Source: Patiria pectinifera (Eukaryota; Echinodermata; Asteroidea; Valvatida; Asterinidae). From it: 64,000 nucleotides of DNA. Below, piece after piece: positions 55,401 through 62,954 of this stretch. Location: the NCBI GenBank assembly GCA_029964075.1, contig CM057149.1:10798465-10862464 (forward strand), in the 5' to 3' direction. Positions within the stretch are counted from its first letter, which is position 1; each line of letters starts with the position of its first letter. The translations under genes were made by a program, and so were the position numbers. The notes beneath the pieces were generated by a model that worked only from the letters and a program-made list of their open reading frames with translations, ran no database searches and was not told the origin of the DNA.

Positions 55401-55494
55401 AACTTAACAAATTTAAAAAAAAAAAAATTCTGTGTTGAATGAAATAAATGAGTAATACACCTACCAGGAGAAAAGCCAGGACCAGCGAAAACAT
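34339..55494 (-). CDS. ARHGEF3: NET1/ARHGEF3-type RhoA guanine nucleotide exchange factor
   Basis: By family, a Dbl-homology GEF that loads GTP onto RhoA/B at the nucleus and cytosol. Exons on the - strand: [55465-55494 or 48883-49086], 51307-51408, 40222-40386, 39495-39654, 38404-38480, 38016-38276, 37440-37616, 35997-36180, 34339-34487. All eight core exons join in frame with GT-AG borders and give about 424 residues. Domains in order: conserved basic/hydrophobic stretch (RTLVKVSSLASLVSPV), KRRDSMLWSET, DH domain (IKRQEVIYELFRGE ... SPFSRRLDLWNFLDVPRRRLIKYPLLIQKIL), PH domain (KLHVFLFEEILVVTR, YENPIPV, WVQLFSRA), then a C-terminal PDZ ligand TEV. The match to vertebrate ARHGEF3 (TKRRDSKLWSET, RKLDLWNFLDIPRSRLVKYPLLL, KLHVFLFQEVLVITR) is strong. 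It is probably the single invertebrate co-orthologue of ARHGEF3 and NET1. Confidence 0.93.
35050..35235. mobile_element. pogo/Tigger-like MITE
   Basis: CAGTCGACTCTCGTTAATAC at the left and GTTTGTATTAACAGGAGACGACTG at the right are inverted ends of the type seen in pogo-clade elements. 186 bp, no coding frame. It lies in the RhoGEF intron between the last two exons. TA is visible only on the right side. Confidence 0.7.
35997..36180 (-). CDS. ARHGEF3: RhoGEF exon, PH domain core
   Basis: Acceptor TTTTGTCTATAG, donor CAG|GTAAGA. Encodes KLHVFLFEEILVVTRIATRNDEKMYQVYENPIPVQSMQLDDLDDGEVKLAGSFRS, the beta strands of the PH domain, nearly identical in pattern to ARHGEF3 and NET1 (QPIPVxxLxLEDLQDGxVRxGGS). 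Ends in phase 1 and joins 34487. Confidence 0.95.
36181..37439. other. RhoGEF intron
   Basis: An 83-codon - strand frame at 36749-37000 looks protein-like, but no family is recognised and the flanking exons already join in frame. No other feature apart from a fragment of the TTTCAGACTGGC family near 37140-37245. Confidence 0.45.
37440..37616 (-). CDS. ARHGEF3: RhoGEF exon, DH end to PH start
   Basis: Acceptor TTTGACCCTTAG, donor ATG|GTAAGA. 59 codons: TKAAEGVSQEVDRRTGEMKCRHYIDHLVYLRDSQENPLIS...LLCSGVLRNTKGRGM. It matches INTKTGESECRYYKERLLYLEEGQKDSLI...HGELKNNRG of ARHGEF3 with no length change, which fixes the splice sites. Confidence 0.93.
38016..38276 (-). CDS. ARHGEF3: RhoGEF exon, DH catalytic core
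   Basis: Acceptor TTTTATCATGCAG, donor GCA|GTGAGT. 87 codons: LPTLTNIYTAYCTNLLAAKVLLDEKRQNKKVRDFLERCQESPFSRRLDLWNFLDVPRRRLIKYPLLIQKILEMTPNEHPDKPYLAKA. It contains conserved region 3 of the DH fold (LDLWNFLDVPRRRLIKYPLLI), which forms the Rho-binding surface. This is the clearest exon in the window. Confidence 0.97.
38404..38480 (-). CDS. ARHGEF3: RhoGEF exon, DH helix linker
   Basis: Acceptor TTTTCTGCTTGCAG, donor TGG|GTATGT. 77 bases: two bases completing Asn, then LINTLIKQRGADGTTDSVGNVLLKW. It corresponds to LLxRIGEATKPDGTVEQIGHILVSW of NET1. The start phase fits the one base left by the previous exon. Confidence 0.92.
38481..39494. other. RhoGEF intron
   Basis: About 1 kb without a recognised exon. 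It contains a C/A homopolymer tract near 38764-38788. Confidence 0.5.
39495..39654 (-). CDS. ARHGEF3: RhoGEF exon, DH conserved region 1
   Basis: Acceptor CGTCTCCACAG, donor CAAA|GTAAGG. Encodes VIYELFRGELDMVDDLRLIMKTYRDSMRYLGMLSEQELQTIFGGLEDLQHLHQ, matching AIFELSQGEEDLIEDLKLAKKAYHDPMLKLSIMTEQELNQIFGTLDSLIPLH of ARHGEF3. Ends one base into the next codon. Confidence 0.95.
39655..40221. other. RhoGEF intron
   Basis: AT-rich with T-runs. No feature beyond the splice borders. Confidence 0.5.
40222..40386 (-). CDS. ARHGEF3: RhoGEF exon, pre-DH region
   Basis: Acceptor TTCTTCTTTGGCAG, donor GAG|GTAGGA. 55 codons: RSMSFRTNHSPPFDI...TPTKRRDSMLWSETVQGNINEGLTKRQIKRQE. It matches QRSISFRSESRPDI...STKRRDSKLWSETFDVCVNQMLTSKEIKRQE of ARHGEF3. 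Both its phases are 0, so it accepts either the 51307-51408 exon or the 48883-49086 exon upstream. Confidence 0.95.
41838..42269. mobile_element. MITE with TTAACCCTAAC ends, copy 1
   Basis: TTAACCCTAAC at the left and GTTAGGGTTAA at the right are exact inverted ends. The interior repeats ATCCTGCAAATTCCTCC-like words. A second copy, rearranged, is at 60789-61214. The ends resemble the telomere motif TTAGGG, but only one or two units are present. Confidence 0.7.
42376..42668 (+). repeat. Duplicated intronic segment, copy 1
   Basis: About 290 bp nearly identical to 47277-47575 in the same orientation (CACGTGTATCTTCAAGAAAA ... GCTGAGGCAAAACCACAC). No terminal repeats were seen; it could be a dispersed element or a local duplication. 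Confidence 0.85.
43341..43600. mobile_element. MITE with ATGGGCGTCGC ends and 9-bp target duplication
   Basis: ATGGGCGTCGCCAGG at the left and CTCGCGACGCCCAT at the right are inverted. GACACACCG occurs directly outside both ends (43332-43340 and 43602-43610). The interior is homopolymer-rich (G, C and T runs), which explains the glycine/proline/phenylalanine frames on both strands. A 9-bp duplication suggests a Mutator-like source; 8 bp would suggest hAT. Confidence 0.75.
45291..45808. mobile_element. TTAA-flanked MITE, GATGGACTATA family, copy 1
   Basis: TTAA on both sides, with ends AGCTATAGTCCATCATTT and AAATGATGGACTATATCT. The middle has a CAGTGCGTCTTAAGACGCAC palindrome. A near full-length inverted copy is at 57018-57536 and a decayed one at 19220-19530. 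It is a separate family from the AGGGAATATACATC one, but uses the same TTAA target. Confidence 0.85.
46099..46829. mobile_element. Element with CTGGGCGAGTA ends
   Basis: CCTGGGCGAGTAGTGGATTT at the left and GAGCTACTCGCCCAG at the right are inverted, with GAGTACTC motifs repeated near both ends. 730 bp with no long frame. The CAGGSCTGGGCG-like end resembles some hAT MITEs. Confidence 0.6.
47277..47575 (+). repeat. Duplicated intronic segment, copy 2
   Basis: Direct partner of 42376-42668, differing by scattered substitutions and an ACATGT insertion. Confidence 0.85.
48488..48773 (-). repeat. Full-length tRNA-derived SINE
   Basis: Read on the - strand: GTGGTCTAGCGGTGGAGCAC (A box), GGTTGTGGGTTCGAGCCC (B box), then TTGAGTAAGGCGCTTTACCT and CCTCTCAACCCAGTTGTTAA. 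Both sides have TTAATTAATTAA as target duplication. It lies just 3' of the alternative RhoGEF first exon. Confidence 0.8.
48883..49086 (-). CDS. ARHGEF3: Possible alternative first exon of the RhoGEF
   Basis: A 68-codon frame from an ATG at 49086 (a second ATG, MVESCERTMWNLV, in frame) to a strong donor AGG|GTGAGT, ending in phase 0 as needed by the exon at 40386. It lies between the 51307 exon and the 40386 exon, so it would replace the SSLASLVSPV stretch. Vertebrate NET1 and ARHGEF3 also have alternative N-termini. I know no homologue of this peptide. The alternative is that it is a chance frame. Confidence 0.45.
49087..51306. other. RhoGEF intron
   Basis: Contains a truncated subfamily B TTAA-MITE at 50248-50470. 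Words at 50640-50715 match the repeat near 3950-4020. If the exon above is a true first exon, its promoter should lie within 49090-49500; no TATA box is obvious. Confidence 0.45.
50248..50470 (+). mobile_element. TTAA-flanked MITE, subfamily B, truncated
   Basis: Begins TTAAAGGGAATGTACATC and matches 58960-59190 to just past the inner inverted pair; the right half is missing. Confidence 0.8.
51307..51408 (-). CDS. ARHGEF3: RhoGEF N-terminal conserved exon
   Basis: Acceptor TGATTGCTGCAG, donor CAG|GTGAGA. 34 codons: GTSTRRSRTLVKVSSLASLVSPVSSVKRVSIALQ, matching KRVRPLARVTSLANLISPVRNGAVRRFGQTIQ of NET1, which carries the nuclear-localising basic stretch. It starts and ends in phase 0. A second frame is also open across the exon (QFIGKLSVTGVLRQEGQ) and would join the first ATG of the candidate exon at 55465, but it hits a stop in the next exon. 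Confidence 0.88.
52510..52795 (-). repeat. Dispersed repeat, AAGTACCCCC family
   Basis: Its right end, GGGGGTACTTGTGCACGGAG with TCTCCCAGTGGTCTCCC, is the reverse complement of 45222-45290, and the family also occurs in the tandem duplication (26170, 30100). Confidence 0.55.
54453..54871 (-). mobile_element. Dispersed element sharing its end with 16985-17200
   Basis: The right half (54670-54871) is the reverse complement of 16985-17200 with modest divergence. The left part begins GTTAGTCTATGTCATAGAC. The right end reads GGTGATACTCGGACTAG. No coding frame supported. Confidence 0.55.
55465..55494 (-). CDS. ARHGEF3: Candidate first coding exon of the RhoGEF
   Basis: ATG at 55494 gives MFSLVLAFLL and ends at a good donor CTG|GTAGGT in phase 0, correct for the exon at 51408. 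An earlier ATG at 55504 (MDQYVFAGPGFSP) lies in another frame and would run into the second open frame of the next exon, so the true start is uncertain. The peptide has no recognised homologue. It may be mostly 5' UTR with the first conserved residues supplied from elsewhere. Confidence 0.35.
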
Positions 55495-57017
55495 ATTGAT
55501 CCATGGATTCCGTCAGTTTGTCATAGAAAACAAACCCCAAAACTGGGAATCATTCAAGAAGCTGTAACTCCATCATCTGCAGGACATCAGGTATACACTT
55601 TGACAGAGAGCTGTCGTACCATGCAGGTTGCTCTTCTAAAATAACTCCTGACAGTAGCCTACTCAGTTCCAGCTCTAGGCTTATTTACACATTTCTTCCT
55701 TTTTTTTTTAACAGCAAGAGGATGTCGGGGGTATTTTTATCCTTTCATGCTCCTTTTGAGTAATAATATTAGAAGTTAAGCTCCCCGCAACTACGTAGCA
55801 GGAAACAGCCAATAACACAGTGACGGTCCATGTCATCAATCGCTAGGGGCCACCTATTTATCCCGTGCTTGCAAACACAGGAATGTTTGCAACTTTCCAA
55901 ACCTACGTGATGAGAAATGTGCCGATGAAAGTTATATTGACAAATATTGAGTGCAGGTACCCGTTGATTACAGAAGTTTGAGACAATTTGGTGACTCGAT
56001 ATTGTTTGTACGTACCGGGTATTACTTGTTTGTTGATATTTGGCCACCACTTGCCATAATTGTGCACTAATTGAAAGCTGATGGGATACTCATTATAGCC
56101 ATGTACATTGTACCATACATATTCGGTATAGCAGTGTTCGACAGGTTGTCCCACAAAAAACAGTGGAATACGGCATGTTTTTCAGAAAAGTAGGGCAAGT
56201 TTTCAAAATCGTGCCCAATGTTTTGCCGAGTACATTAATTGATTGGTCTTCCAAATGCTTTTGAGTCGGTTTCATTAGGATGTTTTGTTCAAAAGATACA
56301 GCAATCACAATATGGGACTTGAAAAACCACTGGCGAGGGCCACTTTTTATATTTATCAAGCTTACAGATCAAAGCCAATTTAATAAGTCACACATTACTC
56401 TTTGTGTGTTTCTCAAACAGCGCTTTCTCACTTTCAAGGAATGTGGCCCAAGACGATTTTCAACCCTTGAGTTTGATGAAGCATAGTGTTTGTTCCAATG
56501 CATCGATTTGAATGAAATGAAGTTTGTATGGTAGACTGGTTATCTGACTTTAAGAGGTAATTTGAAAATAATCCAAAACTCACTTGCTACCTTTATTTAT
56601 TGGTTTTTGACTGTTGGGTTTTTGAGGGACAACCTGTAGCAGCTTTCTAACCCATTCATTCTATCACTCTAAATTATTGGAATAAAAAGGTGGCAATACA
56701 GCAAAAATTCTCCCGAGGACAGGCGGAGTACATACATAGATTAAATGTCAAGATCATTCTTAAACCTGTTCTTCTTTCAGAACCAACTCATCTGAACAGA
56801 ACAGATAAATTTCTTTTCAAAGTTCCACTATAAATTGTACTGTACATCCCTACCTAATTTACTATAAAAAAATATCCTCAAATCTTTTGCTCAACTAAAT
56901 CTAAGTAGAACGCACGGAATAGTGTTTGAATTCATTGTTTCTGTGACATTAACTTGTATCATTGTCTTTTACCCAATTAATCAAATACAAGCAATACTTA
57001 AAAAACAAATGCATCTT
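55495..57017. other. Upstream of the RhoGEF, no supported feature
   Basis: AT-rich; the short frames on both strands are not protein-like. If 55465-55494 is exon 1, the promoter lies in the first few hundred bases here. Confidence 0.4.
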
Positions 57018-57536
57018 TTAAAGATATAGTCCATCATTTGTAATTTGTGCATTTTGTTCGTTTGAAGCAACAAAAGTGCTCAAAATCTAATGAAGGACAC
57101 TGAACAACTAACCTGATGAAGTTTCAGCTCAGCTTCAGCTGTATATTCCGAGAAAAACAGCATTCTAGGATCTCAATTTCAAATCAAAAGTTGCTGAATC
57201 ATGTTTTGAATGGTTTTGAATTGCAGCTATACCCGATGTCGCGCACTGATCCGACGAATTATAGCAACCGCGCGCGCGGGTGCGTCGTGTCAATGCTTGG
57301 GCGCGCTGCGCCGAATAACAAAACGAACTACTAATTTAAATTTTCCTACGGTGCGTCTTAAGACGCACCGTTGGAAAGGCCTTCTTTCGTTGATTACTTC
57401 AAAATGATAGCTTGCCAGAAAGAATAATTTAACAGGGAGCTTAGTCCCCTTACTATCTTTCAACCAAGTGTGTTTTTCAACAATAATACGCCAGTTACTT
57501 TTTCGGATGGCTGCAAATGATGGACTATAGTTTTAA
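57018..57536. mobile_element. TTAA-flanked MITE, GATGGACTATA family, copy 2
   Basis: Inverted relative to 45291-45808, TTAA at both ends, sharing the GTGCGTCTTAAGACGCACCG palindrome. The CpG-rich middle (GCGCGCGCGGGTGCG) explains the small frame at 57116. Confidence 0.85.
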
Positions 57537-57842
57537 AACTAAACCGAACACTGTGATTTTAGGTCATTCCTACTTCAGTTGGCCTGAATCTTTACAGCTG
57601 ACCTGCCACCAATTAGCCGCAAGCCAAGGATGCCTGGGCGGTTGCGATCAAGTGCAAAACGTTCCTGAATGGGGATTAACCGCGCACCCTTGGCTCAAGC
57701 AATAGGGTCCAGTTGACGCCATGGTACGTATTGCTGGATTAACTCTAAACCCCCTGTACGTATTTGTCTGACTCTTCAGCTGAATCCAGCGAAATCTAAT
57801 GGCTCGCCTGGTGCTGTGGCCTCATAGAACTCAGCAGCATGG

Positions 57843-58362
57843 TTAAAGGGAATATACATCATTTGCTTTTGCTGTAATTTTCAGAAATGGATGGAATTGG
57901 GGGTTTTGAAATATATAGCAAATATAGTTACACTGACTTTTTTGAGGTTTTGGGTTCAAAAATGCTATAAAAACCAAGAAAAACGATCATTTTCCTGTAG
58001 TCTGGTTCCCTGACTCCATATAAGAAGAAACAGAGCAGTTTACATACATTGGGGAATTGTAAGGTCAGGGAACCAGTCTAGCTGGCTCGTACCCGTTCAT
58101 AGGTTTGTAATCGATTGCAAACAAGTGCAATGGTCAACTGGGGCCAGTATTTGAAAAAAAGCCAGTTGTTTCCAACGCTGATCGGCCGATCAGCGTTGGA
58201 AATTGATACAAAAATACCACTTTTCTTGAAAATGACAGTATACCAGGTGCCATAATTTTACAGGATGCTTTAGACTGTCATTTACCAACATCCTATTAAG
58301 GTATTTCGCAAAAACTTGGTAGTTTTATTTTTCGATGTTTGCAAATGTTCTATACCCTTTAA
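57843..58362 (+). mobile_element. TTAA-flanked MITE, subfamily A
   Basis: Nearly identical to 4892-5412, including the central palindrome (one CTG to CTGA-type change). Complete with TTAA at both ends. Confidence 0.88.
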
Positions 58363-58590
58363 CAAAACATATCTTTTGTTCAATTATTTTTTTTCTTCCG
58401 ATTCAGCAGATTTTGTGGTGAGGGCAATGACATGTACATTGTACTTTCAACCTACCTTTACCCATCATCCGCTCGTTATTTTTCTTGACTACATTTGGAT
58501 GACCGACGAGGCAATGACATTCAACATGATCATTACAGTAACTAAATGACATCCGTGGTTAACGCAATGTCACTGGAATGATGGCTTCAA

Positions 58591-58962
58591 ATGAAATTTG
58601 TGCTGAGTTTGTGCGGCACAGAGCCTAAGACTGCAGCTGCATATTGTATTTTAATGGCAATTACCGATGAAAGGCTTTTAACATCATTTGTGCAGAGTCT
58701 GACTACCTGCGACAGACAGTCTAAAGGAGGAAAAAAAGGCATCCAGGTGCTTTTAAATGCATTTTTAAACCATGCAGATTATTATTTATTATTATGTGCG
58801 CACTATTCACAATTCATCATAAATCTCTCCCTGGTTAAATTTAACAAATACGCCATTAGCAAAAATCAACATATGCCAAAATTAGACAGGAATATAATAG
58901 ACGTCTACTTGCCACAAACATTATCCAACACATCTCAGCTATTAACAAAAGAACAACTCTTA
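58591..58962 (+). CDS. Unidentified open frame
   Basis: About 124 codons open from ATG (MKFVLSLCGTEPKTAAAYC) until it runs into the MITE at 58960. Its composition is AT-rich but not repetitive. No family, no splice context and no conservation evidence, so it is probably chance. Confidence 0.15.
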
Positions 58963-59471
58963 AAGGGAATGTACATCATTGGCTTTTGCTGTAATTGTCA
59001 GAAATGAACTATTTGTGGGGTTAGTATAATAGATCAAATATTGTTACACTGACATGTTTGAAGTTTTGTGTTCGAAAATGCTGGAAAAACCAAGAAAAAC
59101 AAACATGTTCAAGTAGTCTGGTTCCTTGACTCCACTAAAGATAAAATGGATCAATTTATAGATGCCAGAAAATTTTAAGGTAAGGGAACCAGTCTAGCTG
59201 GCCTGCACCCGTTCATGAACATGTAACCAATAGCAAACAAAATTTGGACTGAAAAAAGTAAAGTTGGAGCAGTAGTTGAAAAATAGTTAGGTTTTTCCAA
59301 CGGTGGTCGGCCGACCACCATTGGAAATGTTCTTGAAAATGACTTCACACCAGGTACCATAATTTTACAGGATGCTTTAGACTGTCATTTACCAACATCC
59401 TTGTAAGGTTTTTCGTAAACACTTGGTAGTTTTATTTTTCGATGTTTGCAAATGTTGTATATTCCCTTTAA
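58960..59471 (+). mobile_element. TTAA-flanked MITE, subfamily B
   Basis: Complete, with TTAA at both ends and subfamily B internal words (ACTATTTGTGGGGTTAGTAT). The palindrome GGTGGTCGGCCGACCACC is intact at its core. Confidence 0.87.
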
Positions 59472-59980
59472 GGCTGGTTCATTTGTACGAAAGCATAAGG
59501 GAAGCAAAGTTCATGACGCCAACAACTGAAGTTTCTTTGTGTGTTCACAATGGAATTTGCATACGAAGTAATAACCACCCTTTTGGACACACAACTTCAC
59601 ATGACGTTCCACATCAGAGAACCCCTTTTGGCAAAGCCTTGTACTCTGATGTCTTGAAGAAACCGACTTGAAGTTTGAACAGCCACCTGAGATGTTGACG
59701 GTTTCCCGGCTATCCAAGTAGTTCTACCCGTACCCGTGTCAAAACTGGCGTAAAACCAATCAATATCAACCACAACACCCAATGGCTCAGACAAGAACTC
59801 CCCACACACATTATCGAGGCCAGGAATGGAACCAATTCCTCAAAATGGACAGAGAGCCGTTCAATTCACAGGACAAGGATCTAAAATAGGCCAGGCGGCG
59901 TTATCTGCAATCAAAGCTCCGGGGGTTTCTCATTCGCTCATCTTAATTTAAGAAGTCTAATTTTTAAAAAATTGACCATT

Positions 59981-60511
59981 TTAAAGGGAAAATACAACAT
60001 TTGCAAACATCAAAAAATAAAACTACCAAATCATTTTGAAATACCTTGCTGGACTGTTAGTGAATGACAGTGTAAAGCATCCTGTAAAGTCATGGCACCT
60101 GGTATACTGTCATTTTCAAGAAAAGTGGTATTTTTGTATCAATTTCCAACGCTGGTCAGCCGACCAGCGTTGGAAAAAACTGGCTTTTTTCAAATACTGG
60201 CCCCAATTGACCATCGCACTTGTTTGCAATCGATTACACACCTACATGTATGAACGGGTACAAGCCAGCTAGACTGGTTCCCTGACCTTACAATTCCCCA
60301 ATGTATGTAAAGTAACTGCTCTGTGTCTTCTTATATGGAGTCAGGGACCCAGACTACAGGAAAATGATTGTTTTTCTTGGTTTTTATAGCATTTTCGAAC
60401 CCAAAACCTAAAAAAAGTCAGTGTAACTATATTTGCTATATATTTCCAACCCCCCAATTCCATCCATTTCTGAAAATTACAGCAAAAGCAAATGATGTAT
60501 ATTCCCTTTAA
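59981..60511 (-). mobile_element. TTAA-flanked MITE, subfamily A, inverted
   Basis: Reverse-complement partner of 57843-58362, about 1.6 kb away, nearly identical and complete with TTAA ends. Transcription through both would allow a roughly 520-bp RNA duplex. Confidence 0.87.
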
Positions 60512-60788
60512 GATATTATTAATGACTACAAATCCATTTGATATCATCTGTTTATAAACATTTTCTGACGCTTCAATCTCTGACAATGAACATCCATAAT
60601 ACATGTACCGGTAAGTGTATTAATGTTTGTAGTCTGTTTTACCAAGGCAATGTTTCCTTGTGAATTTTACTTTATTTAATATAACATTTAACATTATTTA
60701 ATAATTTGCAATAAATGCAGGCCCCAATGGAAACCAGTTTTAAACTGTTTGGGCATACACTGGATAAAGCAAAGTAACAAACAAATAA

Positions 60789-61214
60789 TTAACCCTAACC
60801 TTCCAAAATCCTCCAGAATCCTCTTTGCAAAATGGAGGATTTTTCAGGATTGAGGCTACATGTACATGGCAAAAATGTGTGACTGATTTGGGAAGATGCA
60901 CTGTGTCAAGGTCTTGGGCCAGACCTTGTGTTGTTTATGCTCAGCTGGCATAAATTTAGGCCTAGATTATACTTGAAAACCTCCGCACTGCTCCAGGATA
61001 TTACTGACTCTGCCTCAAAATAATGACAGTGATTGCCGGAGGATTTTGCAGGATTGAGGCAGTGGTCACCCCTCCAAGGACCACATTCAAGAAATGTGGA
61101 TGATTTTTTAGGATTGAGGCTGTATGCAATTTTTACATACCGGTAGAGCAAGGCAAGTGGAGGATTTTTAACGATTGAGTTTGCATCCTAGCAAAAATGC
61201 CTCTAGGGAGTAAG
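60789..61214. mobile_element. TTAACCCTAAC MITE, copy 2
   Basis: Left end TTAACCCTAACCTTCC. Internal words AATCCTCCAGAATCC, GATTGAGGCAGTGGTCAC and TCAAGAAATGTGGA match 41838-42269 in part. The right end is decayed (GGGAGTAAGG). Confidence 0.6.
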
Positions 61215-61268
61215 GTAAGACATGTAATTATTAAAATAAATAATAAAAAGAAATGTACCGGTACATAT

Positions 61269-61905
61269 TCATACATTTATGCCTTCTACCTCAGTCAGAC
61301 TCTCCCAAATTAAGTCTCTGTCTACACACTTAGGAACTACATTGGGGTCGTCTTTCAGTTTGATGAGTGGCATGTCAGTTTCACCAGTGTTGAATTCAGC
61401 CTGAATGTAACACAAACCCCATTTGGAAGGACAGAGGAGGCTACACGAATGTTGTGTTGTTGTCATTGAAAATAAATGACAATAACCTTCAGTATTCAGG
61501 TCCCAAATGAACAGAAATACAAGGTTCGATCTGCTAGGTACCAAGGACAAAAGGTTCTCCCACACTGGACCCACAGACTTGAAGCTTATCCCAACAACCC
61601 TACCTTAAAAGGAAACTATTAACTAACATCCCAAAGTACCAAACCTCTCGAGAACTGTTAAAGGATGGGAACCTTGACAGTAACCTCTGGAAAAGTGCTG
61701 CAAACTCTGGCTGGGAACACAGGGCCCATTCTTCACTCTTTCCATTGTCAACTCTCCACACTGAGGCCTTGCATTGCCCAGCTCTGTTTACCGATTCCAA
61801 TTGTTCCCGCTGGCCCCAGCGGCAGCTTCCATGGGATTCAGAGAACTTCAACCACTGGTCTCATGAGAAAGTTTCTCTTGGATCCATTGTCACTTCTGAT
61901 TAGTC
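61269..61905. other. Unidentified coding-like region
   Basis: On the - strand, 61269-61574 encodes a 101-residue frame with a protein-like end (ETDMPLIKLKDDPNVVPKCVD). On the + strand, about 61591-61905 is open for about 105 codons without Met (LLKDGNLDSNLWKSAANSG, SENFNHWSHEKVSLGSIV). I recognise neither. It could be a decayed element or a lineage-specific gene. Confidence 0.2.
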
Positions 61906-62455
61906 ACCGACTTGAAGTGCAGACAGTCCCGCTTTCTCAATCGCTGAGAAGTCAAACAAGTAGCAAGCTGCAGAACAAACATGCTCTCCATTTTCCCCAG
62001 CAAGGTCTTTTCAAGACAGGGTATTCTTATTTTTTTTTTAATTGCACGTTTTCCCTGTCTCATTAGCCATGACCACAGATTATTTTTGTTTATATTTTCA
62101 CTTAACAGCTGGGATCACAATCATAGAGGGAACACTTTGCTGTGATAACAAACATCACCACCACTGGAAAGACAAATGGCAAGAAGTTTGCCTGGGTACA
62201 CGTTGTGTCCTTATTGTGTAAATCCTAATCCCTGTACAATGAATGTTTGTACAACATCAACACTTCCAGAAATGTACAATGTTCCTAGATTGTAGAGGGT
62301 CACCACAGAGGGACAGTGGTGAGGTCTGTTGGACCTTGTTGATTTGAATGGTAACAAAGAAAGTTTTGTTGAAACGGGTGTTAACTATTTAATTTAAGTT
62401 TTATATACAAGCTGGTAAAATCTGTAGTTGAACAGACAGTAATTGTTCCTCCATG

Positions 62456-62954
62456 TTAAAGGTAATATGTACAACATTTGCAAACAAAACTATGAAATAT
62501 CTTACTTGACTATATAAGTGAAAAATAGTCTTAAGCACCCTGGGAAATCATGGCACCTGGTGTGCTGTCGTTTTCAAGAAAAGGACATTTTTGCATCAAT
62601 CTCCAACCATGGACGGCCGACCAGCGTTGGGCAAAACTGACTTTTTTCAAATACTGCCCCCAATTTACCAAACTTAGCTAGTCCACATTTTGTTTGCAAT
62701 CCATGAACTGGTGCAAGCCACCCAGTCTGGTTCACTGATCTGACAACTCACTGACGTCTATAAATTGCTCTGTTTCGTCTGAAGTGAAGTCAGGGAACCA
62801 GACTACAACCGGAAAAAAAATGTTCTGTTTTTTGGGGATCTATGAGTATGAACACAAAACTTTAAACAGGTCGGTGTAACAATATTTGCCATAGAATACT
62901 AACCCCCAAATGACTTCTGTAAATTACAGCAAAGCAAATGTTGTATACATTTAA
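62456..62954 (-). mobile_element. TTAA-flanked MITE, old diverged copy
   Basis: TTAA ends, the GCAAATGTTGTATACATTTAA-type terminus, the inner inverted pair and the palindrome region are recognisable but have many changes. It is the oldest copy of the family in the window. Confidence 0.75.

Larger units (their letters stand above)
51409..55464. other. RhoGEF first intron (if exon 1 is at 55465)
   Basis: Contains a tRNA-like B box (GATTTGAACCCGGCTC, about 51957-51972, - strand), a repeat of the AAGTACCCCC family (52510-52795) and a dispersed element (54453-54871). No exon recognised. Confidence 0.45.
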
